NCBI GenBank assembly: GCA_038228695.1
Contig: JBBRPA010000039.1
Span: forward strand, 1-34,451
Source: DASVRZ01 sp038228695
Lineage (GTDB): Bacteria > Verrucomicrobiota > Verrucomicrobiia > Chthoniobacterales > DASVRZ01
Length of the DNA: 34,451 nt
Direction of reading: 5' to 3'
In this document: piece after piece, positions 8,834 to 16,286 of the stretch
Layout: each line of letters opens with the position of its first letter
Numbering within the stretch: the stretch's first letter is position 1
Made by a program: the position numbers and the translations under genes
Notes under the pieces: generated by a model
What the model saw: only the letters and a program-made list of their open reading frames with translations
Told to the model about the DNA's origin: nothing
The model's database searches: none

Positions 8834-8945
8834 GGGCTACCGCGTCACTCTTGCCGCTGTAAATAGTGCTCATGGCATAAGCCATAAGTGATTCGCGTTC
8901 CACGTCTGAGAGCGCATTCGCACGGGCGCGGACTTGCTCTGCCAT
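8817..8945 (-). CDS. Small putative antitoxin next to the PIN gene
   Basis: A 42-residue frame starting at ATG 8943-8945, preceded by a G-G-G-A-A run about six bases upstream. It ends 17 bases inside the PIN toxin start. It is hydrophilic and helical, with Arg/Glu-rich heptad-like spacing and no recognisable DNA-binding domain. I call it an antitoxin only from its position and size. A longer frame extends upstream to 9065, but its extra N-terminus is hydrophobic and low in coding character. With the toxin broken, this gene may be a relic. Confidence 0.4.
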   Translation of the reverse strand: MAEQVRARANALSDVERESLMAYAMSTIYSGKSDAVAHADRR

Positions 8946-9167
8946 GACAGTTCCCGGCGTCTTTTTTTCGGGTGCGCTATCTGCTGTGTGTTTCGGCTTC
9001 CTCACAAATCCAGCGTGCGTCTGTCTTAGGGCTGTGTCGAATGCGAACAGGAAAAAAATAACCATCGGCGAACGTCCTAAAACATCCCTGAAATCGGTGG
9101 ACGTGTTCTCACTTCCGTTCTCACTTTGCCATTTTCAGCCACCTGAATTGTCGTAAGTCCTTGATAA

Positions 9168-9692
9168 TCAAAGTTGGAGCGGGTGAAGGGAATCGAACCC
9201 TCGTGTGGAATCTCCCGAGGCAATCACCTTTCCAGTCGAATCGAGAATCTGCACATAGCTGACAAATGCATTGCCTGTTAAAGTGTTGAATAGAAGGGTT
9301 AGGGCACCGCCGGGATGATTGTAAGGGGCTTTAAAAATCCACGGTTTATTGGTTTCACCTGCCTTCGACCAAACATCCAGATTTGCTTCGAGCGGAAAAC
9401 CATTCGCTGCCAGCTGGAAGGTACGTTGATCCGCTTCGGTCGATTGCGTGTCCACAAAGCCCATTTCGATTGTCACCTGTTGTTTGGGTAAATCATAAAG
9501 AAAGAGCGTAAACGTATCGCCGCTAATCTGGCCCGCGAAGAGATTCGGGTCGGTGCCGGGAGGGAGTTTGGCCTGCTCGATTGGCGCAAAAGTAGCTTTG
9601 CCTTCGCGTTCGATTTTCTCAGTAGTATCGGCCAAGAGGCACCCAAAGCTCAATAGGATTAGTGTTGTGATGAAAATAAATAGGCGGTTCAT
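9168..9692 (-). CDS. Secreted malectin-like domain protein, C-terminus through a tRNA scar
   Basis: A 174-residue exported protein. The signal peptide covers about residues 1-21 (hydrophobic core ending in L-L-A). The body, residues 50-160, resembles a malectin-type carbohydrate-binding beta-sandwich: a V-T-I-E-M-G-F-V-D strand, the R-T-F-Q-L-A-A-N-G-F core, and L-D-V-W-S-K-A-G-E. Malectin domains in this phylum bind glycans and often accompany polysaccharide-degrading enzymes. The last 12 or so residues (T-R-G-F-D-S-L-H-P-L-Q-L) are encoded by the 3' end of a tRNA-Gly gene lying in the same DNA. The natural C-terminus was therefore probably replaced at an integration junction. It is likely truncated but may still fold. 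Confidence 0.6.
   Translation of the reverse strand: MNRLFIFITTLILLSFGCLLADTTEKIEREGKATFAPIEQAKLPPGTDPNLFAGQISGDTFTLFLYDLPKQQVTIEMGFVDTQSTEADQRTFQLAANGFPLEANLDVWSKAGETNKPWIFKAPYNHPGGALTLLFNTLTGNAFVSYVQILDSTGKVIASGDSTRGFDSLHPLQL
9175..9204 (-). other. 3' fragment of a tRNA-Gly gene (att-site scar)
   Basis: Read on the minus strand, these 30 bases give the T-arm and 3' acceptor strand of a tRNA. A 5-base stem GAGGG, loop TTCGATT and stem CCCTT are followed by acceptor strand CACCCGC, discriminator T and an encoded CCA. A T73 discriminator with a G-C-G-G-G-type acceptor is characteristic of bacterial tRNA-Gly. The D-arm, anticodon arm and 5' acceptor are absent: the upstream bases encode the malectin-like protein. 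A tRNA 3' end without the rest is the usual footprint of integrase-mediated insertion. Confidence 0.8.
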
Positions 9693-10131
9693 TCAGGAAT
9701 TTTATTTGAGTGTTCTTATCTTAAAGCGTTTTGGCAATTAAATTGGACAGCAAATTAAACAACTCTAAAACTATTATTACTAGTTTTTCGAAAAAGACGG
9801 TTCGCTTCTCCTTGCGACAAGTTTGGACCTACGGGGATTTGTGAACCGAGAGATTGTCCATGATGACATCACAGCATTTTACGAGACCGTCTGCGCACCA
9901 GACATTCGCAAAGCCTCGCATGTGCAGAAATGAAGAAATTCTTGAATTTCATCGGAGCCGGAGTAAAACCGATTGGGCATTTTCTCTATCAAATCCTCCA
10001 CTGCCAAACGCAGATGGATTACTCAAGCATCTGCCGCGAATTTCTCGACCTCGATAGCTGCTAATATTCACACCTTTACTGGAAAACTGCGATCTTAACC
10101 CCAGCAGCTTTCCCCTTTTCATCTTTCAATT
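9693..10131. other. Intergenic region with coding relic
   Basis: About 440 bases between divergent genes. The first part is AT-rich and should hold the malectin-like gene's promoter. From 9784 to 10064 there is a decayed reading frame, listed separately. The Gfo/Idh gene at 10132 has no Shine-Dalgarno site. Confidence 0.4.
9784..10064 (+). pseudogene. Unidentified coding remnant with a -1 frame change
   Basis: The frame at 9784-9933 has no start codon and reads as protein-like sequence (S-L-D-L-R-G-F-V-N-R-E-I-V-H-D-D-I). It stops in a TGA that overlaps an ATG at 9930. The -1 frame then continues for 44 codons with protein-like composition (F-I-G-A-G-V-K-P-I-G-H-F-L-Y) to 10064. The two pieces look like the C-terminal end of one lost gene. 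I do not recognise the family. The second piece alone could be a 44-residue peptide, but nothing supports that. Confidence 0.3.
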
Positions 10132-11133
10132 ATGAATCAACTCCGCCTCGGAATTATCGCCACTGGAAACATCGCCCGGCGTCTGGCGACAGCGATGCAA
10201 AACTCGACCACTTGCAAGCTAGTCGCCGCATCCAGCCGTTCAAAAGAAAAAGCTCACTCCTTTGCCGCTGAATTTAAAATAGACGCGGTGATGGGTTACG
10301 AAGCTTTGTTAGAACGTGACGACATCGAAGCCGTGTATGTGGCTACACCGCATCCGCAACATCATGAGTGGTGCCTAAAAGCCATCGCAGCGGGAAAACA
10401 CGTTCTATGCGAAAAACCGCTTGCCATGAATCCTGTTGAAGCCGAGGAAATGATGGCGGAAGCCAAGACCAAAGGAGTGTTGGTTTTGGAGGCTTTCATG
10501 TATCGCTTCCACCCACAGACGCGAAAGCTGGTTGGTTTGCTGGCGGCGAAAACTATCGGTGAAGTGTGCTGGATTCACACCGACTTTGGCTTCGCGGCGG
10601 ACTACGATCCGGCAGGTCGTTTGTTTTCCAATACGCTCGGCGGCGGCGGCATTTTGGATGTGGGATGTTACACGATTTCCATGGCACGATTGATCGCTGG
10701 TGCGGCTACCGATCAACTTTTTCTCGATCCCATCGCGATTCATGCCATGGGCCGATTGAATGAAAATGAGGGCACCGATTGGCTGGCTGGCGCTATGTTA
10801 AAGTTCCCAAGTGACGTATTTGCCACAGTGCGTTGTGCAACACGATTTGCACTTGGACAAGGGGTGTGGATCGAGGGCACCCTTGGCACCATCGAAGTTA
10901 ATGAACCGTGGTTCGCTGGCTGCCGTGGAGCCTCCATCTGCGTAAAAACGAAAAATATGGAGATTACCTATAAAACGGAAATCGCGACTGATCTTTACTC
11001 TTTCATGTTAGATGAATTCGCGGAATGCGTGCGGGATAGCCATAGGGAATCAACCATGATGAGTTCAGCCGACTCCATTGGAAATATGAGGGCAATGGAG
11101 GAGTGGTATCGGCAAATCGGGGTTAGTTATTGA
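10132..11133 (+). CDS. Gfo/Idh/MocA family oxidoreductase
   Basis: A 333-residue NAD(P)-dependent sugar oxidoreductase. The N-terminal Rossmann fold has a G-I-I-A-T-G-N-I-A motif (7-15). The family lysine signature C-E-K-P-L is at residues 93-97, and M-Y-R-F-H-P follows at 123-128, as in glucose-fructose oxidoreductase and dihydrodiol dehydrogenase relatives. The C-terminal alpha/beta half (about 130-330) supplies the substrate site and contains the conserved G-G-G-I-L-D-V-G-C-Y segment. Length is normal. There is no signal peptide, so it acts in the cytoplasm. It stands alone on the plus strand between a decayed region and an IS relic, so it has no operon partner. The substrate is probably a sugar or cyclitol but is not identifiable. 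Confidence 0.9.
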   Translation: MNQLRLGIIATGNIARRLATAMQNSTTCKLVAASSRSKEKAHSFAAEFKIDAVMGYEALLERDDIEAVYVATPHPQHHEWCLKAIAAGKHVLCEKPLAMNPVEAEEMMAEAKTKGVLVLEAFMYRFHPQTRKLVGLLAAKTIGEVCWIHTDFGFAADYDPAGRLFSNTLGGGGILDVGCYTISMARLIAGAATDQLFLDPIAIHAMGRLNENEGTDWLAGAMLKFPSDVFATVRCATRFALGQGVWIEGTLGTIEVNEPWFAGCRGASICVKTKNMEITYKTEIATDLYSFMLDEFAECVRDSHRESTMMSSADSIGNMRAMEEWYRQIGVSY

Positions 11134-11271
11134 GGCAGGCCACCTTTAAACGGATAGCGCGCTAGCTTTTGGCCTGACTGACCTCCTTTTCAGTCATGAT
11201 CAAGACCAGTTCAACGTTGCTGATAGGCAACTGCCTCTCTCAGTGCGTTTTGCAAGATGATATAAAAAACT

Positions 11272-11289
11272 CTGTTACGCATGTAACAG
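11272..11289. promoter_or_regulatory. Perfect 7-bp inverted repeat (possible operator)
   Basis: CTGTTAC at 11272-11278 and its exact complement GTAACAG at 11283-11289 are separated by four bases. The dyad is compact and has no T-run, so it looks more like a protein binding site than a terminator. The next gene to the right is convergent and the gene to the left has already ended, so it may belong to a lost promoter. Confidence 0.35.
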
Positions 11290-11380
11290 TAAATCCAAGT
11301 TATGCATTCGCTGCGAAGGATAAATGCAATTCGCTTTGCGTATGCCCTCTATGCAGTTAGGGGCTTATTCGATTTAGAGT

Positions 11381-11460
11381 GTGACCTGACCCCGAAAAGC
11401 AAAACAGATGAAAACCAGCAGATTTGACGAAGAGCAAGTTACTGGGATCTGGAGGGATCG
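11381..11460 (+). mobile_element. IS3-family left-end remnant
   Basis: A terminal-inverted-repeat-like start (TGACCTGACCCCG) is followed 26 bases later by an ATG opening the typical IS3 OrfA beginning, M-K-T-S-R-F-D-E-E-Q-V-T-G-I, like the M-K-x-S-R-F-x-E-E-Q-I-I-x-I-L of IS3/IS407-group OrfA proteins. Similarity stops after about 15 codons. The frame continues to 11650 with unrelated sequence, and no OrfB exists. This is a solo end left after deletion of the insertion sequence. Confidence 0.6.
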
Positions 11461-11726
11461 GCGGGCTGGTTATCGACGGTTCATTTTTTGCCCGAATTTT
11501 CGATGTCGGGGATCTAGTACATGTCCCCGCCGATCTGGAAATAAGCCGCCCGGAGTCTCGAGAGCTCCGAAACTGCGAGAACGACGGCCCGGATCGACAT
11601 CGACAGAAAACTCTCCTCTAACTTCAGTACCCTTCTTTCCGAACACTTAAAACCCCTTTTCCACTTGTTTCTTAACACAGTTACTCCCCCATTTTTTCCT
11701 GCGGCTTAGCTATTTCTCAAAATAGT

Positions 11727-12413
11727 CTAGTGAGGCAATGCTAACTCGACGGCGTGTGCGACTTGCTCGGCTTGGATAGCGACCCCGGCTGAATTAAAAT
11801 GGACGTTATCGGAGTGCAGTTCCGGTCTCTCCAAAGTCAACGTATTTAGATCGTTGAGTGTGATCTGTTCCTTTTGGGTGAGCTCTAGCGCGATGGCATT
11901 GCGCGCGTCAATTCGGGCATCAGACACCTGCGTCGGATTGGCGGTGGAGGTTTCCCCAGCCTTCTGCGTATCCTCCTTGAGAGAGGTCGTGTTAGCCCAG
12001 ATCAATTTCGCATTGGGCGCGTGCTTGTGAAGCGTGGCGAGGAGATTGGGGAAGGCGAGGCGATATTCCTCCTCGCTGTGTTGCCAGCCATGCATCCCGT
12101 TATTAAAATGGATCACGTCCCATTTCATCCCATCGAGTACCATCGTTATTTGTGCGATAAACATCGGATCGGACACGAATGCGGATGTCGCCAGACGCCC
12201 GACGTACGCCTTGCCCGCTAGCCGCTTTTCAACCTCGCCACCATAACCTCTGGTGATGGAGTCTCCGATCAAAAGGACTCTCGGCAAATCCGTGGCATTT
12301 GCATTAGTAATCCAAATGTCGCACCACTCGATTCCTTCACGCGCTAATGGGGGCTGCGCGGAAGAGGTGAATACCGACGCGAGAAGGAGGGCTACGATGA
12401 TTGATTTAGGCAT
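11727..12413 (-). CDS. Secreted SGNH/GDSL-family hydrolase
   Basis: A 228-residue exported hydrolase. The signal peptide is residues 1-19 (A-Q cleavage). The block I motif G-D-S-I-T gives nucleophile S52. An N-N-G-M-H-G-W element near residue 105 supplies the oxyanion Asn. Block V, D-N-V-H-F-N-S-A-G, gives the Asp202/His205 pair. Length fits a single SGNH domain. Members remove acetyl or other acyl groups from carbohydrates; here a periplasmic or extracellular carbohydrate esterase fits the surrounding glycan genes. The start is an ATG. It lies 220 bases before the ABC importer cluster and on the same strand, so it may be read with it, although the gap could hold its own promoter. Confidence 0.85.
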   Translation of the reverse strand: MPKSIIVALLLASVFTSSAQPPLAREGIEWCDIWITNANATDLPRVLLIGDSITRGYGGEVEKRLAGKAYVGRLATSAFVSDPMFIAQITMVLDGMKWDVIHFNNGMHGWQHSEEEYRLAFPNLLATLHKHAPNAKLIWANTTSLKEDTQKAGETSTANPTQVSDARIDARNAIALELTQKEQITLNDLNTLTLERPELHSDNVHFNSAGVAIQAEQVAHAVELALPH

Positions 12414-12635
12414 AAGACAAGTTTTCTATCACCCAAAAGGCAACGGCACTAGGGGCTTTTTCACGGGAGGACGCGCGCGGTGGCTGTTGCGCAGGCGACG
12501 CACTCGTAGTTGCCATTCAGAAATGGTATAGCTCATCGCCTTTCAGAAGAAGGTCGCGTTGTTGCAGAGTAGATGAATACCTCATATTTAACCAATTGCG
12601 CGAGCGAAAGTCGAGGGATGTGCCGAACGTGCGTC

Positions 12636-13541
12636 CTAGCCTTTGACAGCACCGGCGGTGAGGCCGGAAATGAATTCCTTTTGGAGCATGAGGAAGATGA
12701 TCACGACTGGCAGCACCGAAAGCAGAGTGCCGGCCATGAGCATGCCGTAGTCCTGCGAATACGTCCCCTTAAGCTGGGCGATAGCGACGGCTAGCGGATA
12801 TTTCTCGGGCGACTGGAGGATGATCTGCGGTTGAATGAAGTTATTCCATGACCCAAGGAAGGTGATCAGGAGAAACGCGCCAAGAGTGGGGCGGATAACG
12901 GGCAGGATGATTTCGAAGAACATTCGGATCTCCCCGCACCCGTCGATGCGTGCGGCTTCGAGGAGGTCGGTGGGAACCGTGTTGAGCATGCTTTGGCGGA
13001 AGAGAAACACGCCGAACGCAGTCGCGGTGCCGGGGAGGATCAAGCCAGTGAAGGTGTTGAGCAAGCCGAGTCGGTAAATCCATTGGTAGCCAGGAGCGAG
13101 GAGCAGGGGGCCTGGGATGATGAGAGCGGCGAGCACGATGAAGAGGCAGAAATTACGGGCGCGGAACTCGTATTTGGCCAGAGCGAATCCGCCCATCGCG
13201 CAGAAAAGACTCCCCACCACGCTGCCAACCGAGGCGTAAAAGAACGAGTTTAGCATGTAGCGCGGGAACGAAAGCTGGGTAAAAAGAGCAGTGAAATTGG
13301 CCAGCGTGAGGTGGCTCCATGCGATGCCGAACAGCCCGTCGCCGGCTGGGAGGAAAAGCGACGAAAAGTAGTCGTCCTTGGTCTTGAGCGCGGCGCAGAC
13401 GAGCCAAAACATCGGGATGAGAGTGAGAATCGCGGCCAGCCCGAGAATCGTGTAGGTAAGGGTGACGCCGACTGTCTCGAGCAGAACGAGTCGCGGGTTT
13501 TTACGGTGGAGCAGGGGGTTTGGAGATGGCGACGGGGTCAT
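12636..13541 (-). CDS. Carbohydrate ABC transporter permease (MalG/AraQ-like)
   Basis: A 301-residue inner-membrane permease with six predicted helices and the cytoplasmic EAA loop E-A-A-R-I-D-G-C-G at about residues 195-203, where the ATPase docks. The final V-K-G end is common in MalG-type permeases. It is the third gene of a coupled set: its ATG overlaps the stop of the other permease by 4 bases. No ATP-binding subunit gene is found in the window. CUT1 importers often share a MsmX/MsmK-type ATPase encoded elsewhere. Confidence 0.93.
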   Translation of the reverse strand: MTPSPSPNPLLHRKNPRLVLLETVGVTLTYTILGLAAILTLIPMFWLVCAALKTKDDYFSSLFLPAGDGLFGIAWSHLTLANFTALFTQLSFPRYMLNSFFYASVGSVVGSLFCAMGGFALAKYEFRARNFCLFIVLAALIIPGPLLLAPGYQWIYRLGLLNTFTGLILPGTATAFGVFLFRQSMLNTVPTDLLEAARIDGCGEIRMFFEIILPVIRPTLGAFLLITFLGSWNNFIQPQIILQSPEKYPLAVAIAQLKGTYSQDYGMLMAGTLLSVLPVVIIFLMLQKEFISGLTAGAVKG

Positions 13542-14425
13542 GATTCGAAGCGTTTCGAGATGGTGCGCTGGCAGACGGCCATGGTGATGAGGATAAGGGC
13601 GAGGATCCAGCCAATGGCGCTGGCGTAGCCGAGATCGCCAGTCTCGAAACCAGTCTGGTAGAGATACATTACGATGGTCAGTCCTTTATTATCTGGGCCA
13701 CCGCCTCCGAGAAGAATCCACGGCAGTTCGAAGAGCTGAAAGCTGCCAATGAGCGACAGGAGCACGACAAAGGCCGCGACTGGCTGGATCTGCGGAAGCG
13801 TGACATGGAAAAAACGGTGCCACGCGTTTGCCCCGTCGATGCGAGCTGCCTCGAGGAGTTCCACGCTGACCCCTTGGAGGGCGGCGAGAAAATAAATCAT
13901 ATTGAACCCGATGGACATCCAGAGGCTGGCGAGGATGAGGGCGGTTAGGGTGTATTCCTCAAGCCACGGAAACTCGAGGCTGAACCCGAACAGATTATGG
14001 AGTCCGACATTAAGGAGCCCGGTGTATTTTTCAAAGATCAAGCTGAACAACATCGCCACAAAGACGATGCCGAAGAGCGATGGTGAAAAGAAAATCAGCC
14101 GAAAAATAGCGCGTCCTTTCACTTTCGGGTGGTTGAGCCAGAGGGCGAGGGCAAGCGAGAAGGGCAGTTGGATGAAGACCGAGGCGCAGGAGTAAACGGC
14201 CGTGTTTCGCAGAGCTTTCCAGAACAGCGGGTCGCTGAAAAGGTAGCGGAAGTTATCCAATCCGATGAAGCGGGTCGTGTTTGGACCGTAAGTCTGCTGG
14301 AACGCCAGAATGACTGCCTGGATAAGAGGATAAATCGTGAAGACGCCGAAAAGAATCAGGAACGGCGCGAGGAAGACGTAGGGCGCCCACCGTGGGTGAC
14401 TGGTCGATCCGGTTTCGAGGCTCAT
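13538..14425 (-). CDS. Carbohydrate ABC transporter permease (MalF/UgpA-like)
   Basis: A 295-residue permease with six predicted helices. An N-terminal helix starts near residue 14 (Y-V-F-L-A-P-F-L-I-L-F), and the EAA loop E-A-A-R-I-D-G-A-N-A-W-H-R-F-F lies at about 190-204. This is the UgpA/LacF/MalF-type half of a CUT1 sugar importer and should form a heterodimer with the next permease. It overlaps both neighbours by 4 bases (ATGA), so all three importer genes are translationally coupled. Confidence 0.93.
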   Translation of the reverse strand: MSLETGSTSHPRWAPYVFLAPFLILFGVFTIYPLIQAVILAFQQTYGPNTTRFIGLDNFRYLFSDPLFWKALRNTAVYSCASVFIQLPFSLALALWLNHPKVKGRAIFRLIFFSPSLFGIVFVAMLFSLIFEKYTGLLNVGLHNLFGFSLEFPWLEEYTLTALILASLWMSIGFNMIYFLAALQGVSVELLEAARIDGANAWHRFFHVTLPQIQPVAAFVVLLSLIGSFQLFELPWILLGGGGPDNKGLTIVMYLYQTGFETGDLGYASAIGWILALILITMAVCQRTISKRFES

Positions 14426-15840
14426 CGGGTTTGACTCTCCTCTTTCTGGGGCTTGGTGGCCGGCTCGCGGAGGAAGACGTTCTTTTTGATTTGGCGTTCC
14501 ACCGAGGCTTGTGCCTGAGCGAGGAGTTCCGATGCTTTTGGCTCGAGGTGGGCGAGTGAGTAGTCGCCCGTCTCTCTGGCGTATTGGCGCAGCGTGAGCA
14601 TCGCGTCTGTCATCCTTTGTTTGGCGAGAAAATTGAATGGCGATGCCGAACGGCGGGGAAGACGGTCGCAGAGGTTGATGTAGGTTCGCCCAATCGGCTG
14701 GCCGCAGAAAAAAGGGTCGGGTTTGTCGTACATCGGATTTTTCCAGAATGCCCGGATTGGGGTAATGATCCCAGCTTCTTGGAAAAGCCTGGCGGCGTTA
14801 TCGGGTGAGAGGTAAAGATACTTGGCAACCGCCCAGCTCGCCTCGAAATTCGGGGCTGCCTTCGGAACGCCGATCATCGTTCCTCCAATTACGCTGGTCC
14901 GAAGTCCGCCCTCGTCCCATGCAGGCAGCGGCATAAGTTTGATCTTGCCGGACAATCCCCGGAGGTCGTTCTTCCAGACACCGGAAAGCCAGTCGGGCAT
15001 GATCGAGCAAAGGACGAATCCGTCGAGCTTAAGTTTATTACCGGAGGCGGAGAATTCCGGAGCATCGACCGCCGCCCGCGCCGGTCCCTCCGTCCATGAA
15101 ACCAGTTCCGAGATCACGCGGGCGTTGAGCGGCGTGTAGATGACCGGATGGTCATCCGGATCGAAGAAACTGCCCCCGGCCTGGAGAATAAGTGCCTCGG
15201 TGACGTCCACGTTTCCGATCCCGTAATTGAGAATGAAGCGGTCCGGGATGCCATCCCGGTTGGTGTCAGCCATGAGCGGGGCTAGGAGATGAAAGAATTC
15301 ACTCCAAGTCCGAGCCTTGGTGATGTCAATCCCGGCAGCTTCGATGATGTCGGCCCGGTAGGCAAGTGCAACTGGATGCACGTCATGCGGAAGGCCGAAA
15401 ATTCGCCCACGCGAGGTCCATGGGCTGAATGACGCCTCCACGATTTGTTTGTCGATTCCCTCGTCATGAATGCGATCAGTCAGGTCAACAAACCCGATGT
15501 CGTCAAGCGGACCGCTAAAAGTTTTCGCGGCAGTCTCACGGATAATCTCGGCGAGGTCAGCAGCTGGCGTGCCCGAAAGGAACGCGGAAAGCAGCCGCCT
15601 TTCGAGAGCGGGAACACTGAGGAGCGAGATGTGGACCGGGGATTTGGCGTGCTCCGTGTTCCACTCGGCTATGAGGGGAATGTAAAGTCTCTCGTGCAAG
15701 CGCGTGAACATCCACAAGTCCATCCCCTCCTGCTTACTAGCTGGCCAGAGCACGATTCCGATACTCGAGAATACCGCCAACGCGAGGAGAACCCGGGTTC
15801 CGAGTGAAAGGTTTTTACAGACTTGGATCAGAGTAGTCAC
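14422..15840 (-). CDS. Extracellular solute-binding protein of sugar ABC importer
   Basis: A 472-residue type 1 (MalE/UgpB-like) solute-binding protein. A hydrophobic segment at about 15-34 acts as an export signal or anchor; there is no clear lipobox. The mature part has the W-M-F-T-R-L start strand, a P-x-D-V-H-P-V-A-L-A-Y-R-A-D hinge region around 165-178, and a late helix with Y-L-Y-L-S-P-D-N-A-A. It should capture an oligosaccharide and hand it to the two permeases encoded just downstream. The apparent start is a GTG with no Shine-Dalgarno site, so the true start could be slightly different. Ligand unknown; the sulfatase and beta-helix hydrolase nearby suggest glycan fragments. Confidence 0.9.
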   Translation of the reverse strand: MTTLIQVCKNLSLGTRVLLALAVFSSIGIVLWPASKQEGMDLWMFTRLHERLYIPLIAEWNTEHAKSPVHISLLSVPALERRLLSAFLSGTPAADLAEIIRETAAKTFSGPLDDIGFVDLTDRIHDEGIDKQIVEASFSPWTSRGRIFGLPHDVHPVALAYRADIIEAAGIDITKARTWSEFFHLLAPLMADTNRDGIPDRFILNYGIGNVDVTEALILQAGGSFFDPDDHPVIYTPLNARVISELVSWTEGPARAAVDAPEFSASGNKLKLDGFVLCSIMPDWLSGVWKNDLRGLSGKIKLMPLPAWDEGGLRTSVIGGTMIGVPKAAPNFEASWAVAKYLYLSPDNAARLFQEAGIITPIRAFWKNPMYDKPDPFFCGQPIGRTYINLCDRLPRRSASPFNFLAKQRMTDAMLTLRQYARETGDYSLAHLEPKASELLAQAQASVERQIKKNVFLREPATKPQKEESQTR

Positions 15841-16286
15841 TAAGCTCGGGGGAGGCGAATGGACAAAGCGGAGGCTCGGAGTTTGCAGGTGAACGAGGGT
15901 GTTTTCACGCGCAGACTCTCGTCAGTCAGTGATTGGTAGTCAAGCACTCGCATTTTCGGCGTTTCGGAGGATGCACGACCGTAGCGAACTTACGCTTCGT
16001 TGACGAGATTTGGCAATTTTGGCTTTCAAAGTCGATGGAGTGGTGGCGATTAATGCGTCTGCAAGTCCAGAAGGAAAGGTGTAAATCCTAAATTATAGAG
16101 GGCAGGCATAGCTGTAGGGCCAGAAAGCAGGGCGAGAGCGGACACGAGGGCAGGGATTTTTGACACATTGATAGGTTATTCATTGATAAATTCTCTGCCA
16201 CCTTGTCGATTTGGAGGATTGGGTCGTTGCGCTCGAATTCGAGGGTCCTTTTTACTTGGATTTGGAAGTCCATCTTGGCGAAAGAA
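15841..16286. other. Intergenic region, no gene seen
   Basis: About 445 bases upstream of the ABC importer and downstream of the sulfatase, both on the minus strand. It must contain the importer promoter. A 12-base palindrome (CTCGAATTCGAG) lies at 16232-16243. A 61-codon minus-strand frame (16088-16273) has no recognisable features. Confidence 0.4.

Larger units (their letters stand above)
11134..11726. other. Intergenic region with dyad and IS3 relic
   Basis: About 590 bases between convergent genes (the oxidoreductase ends here on the plus strand and the GDSL hydrolase on the minus strand). It holds a 7-4-7 dyad at 11272-11289 and an IS3-type left end at 11381-11460. The remainder (11461-11726) contains no gene I can support. 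Confidence 0.5.

Noticed and set aside
16232..16243. 12-base palindrome CTCGAATTCGAG
   Set aside because: It is short and isolated; such palindromes occur by chance at this length.
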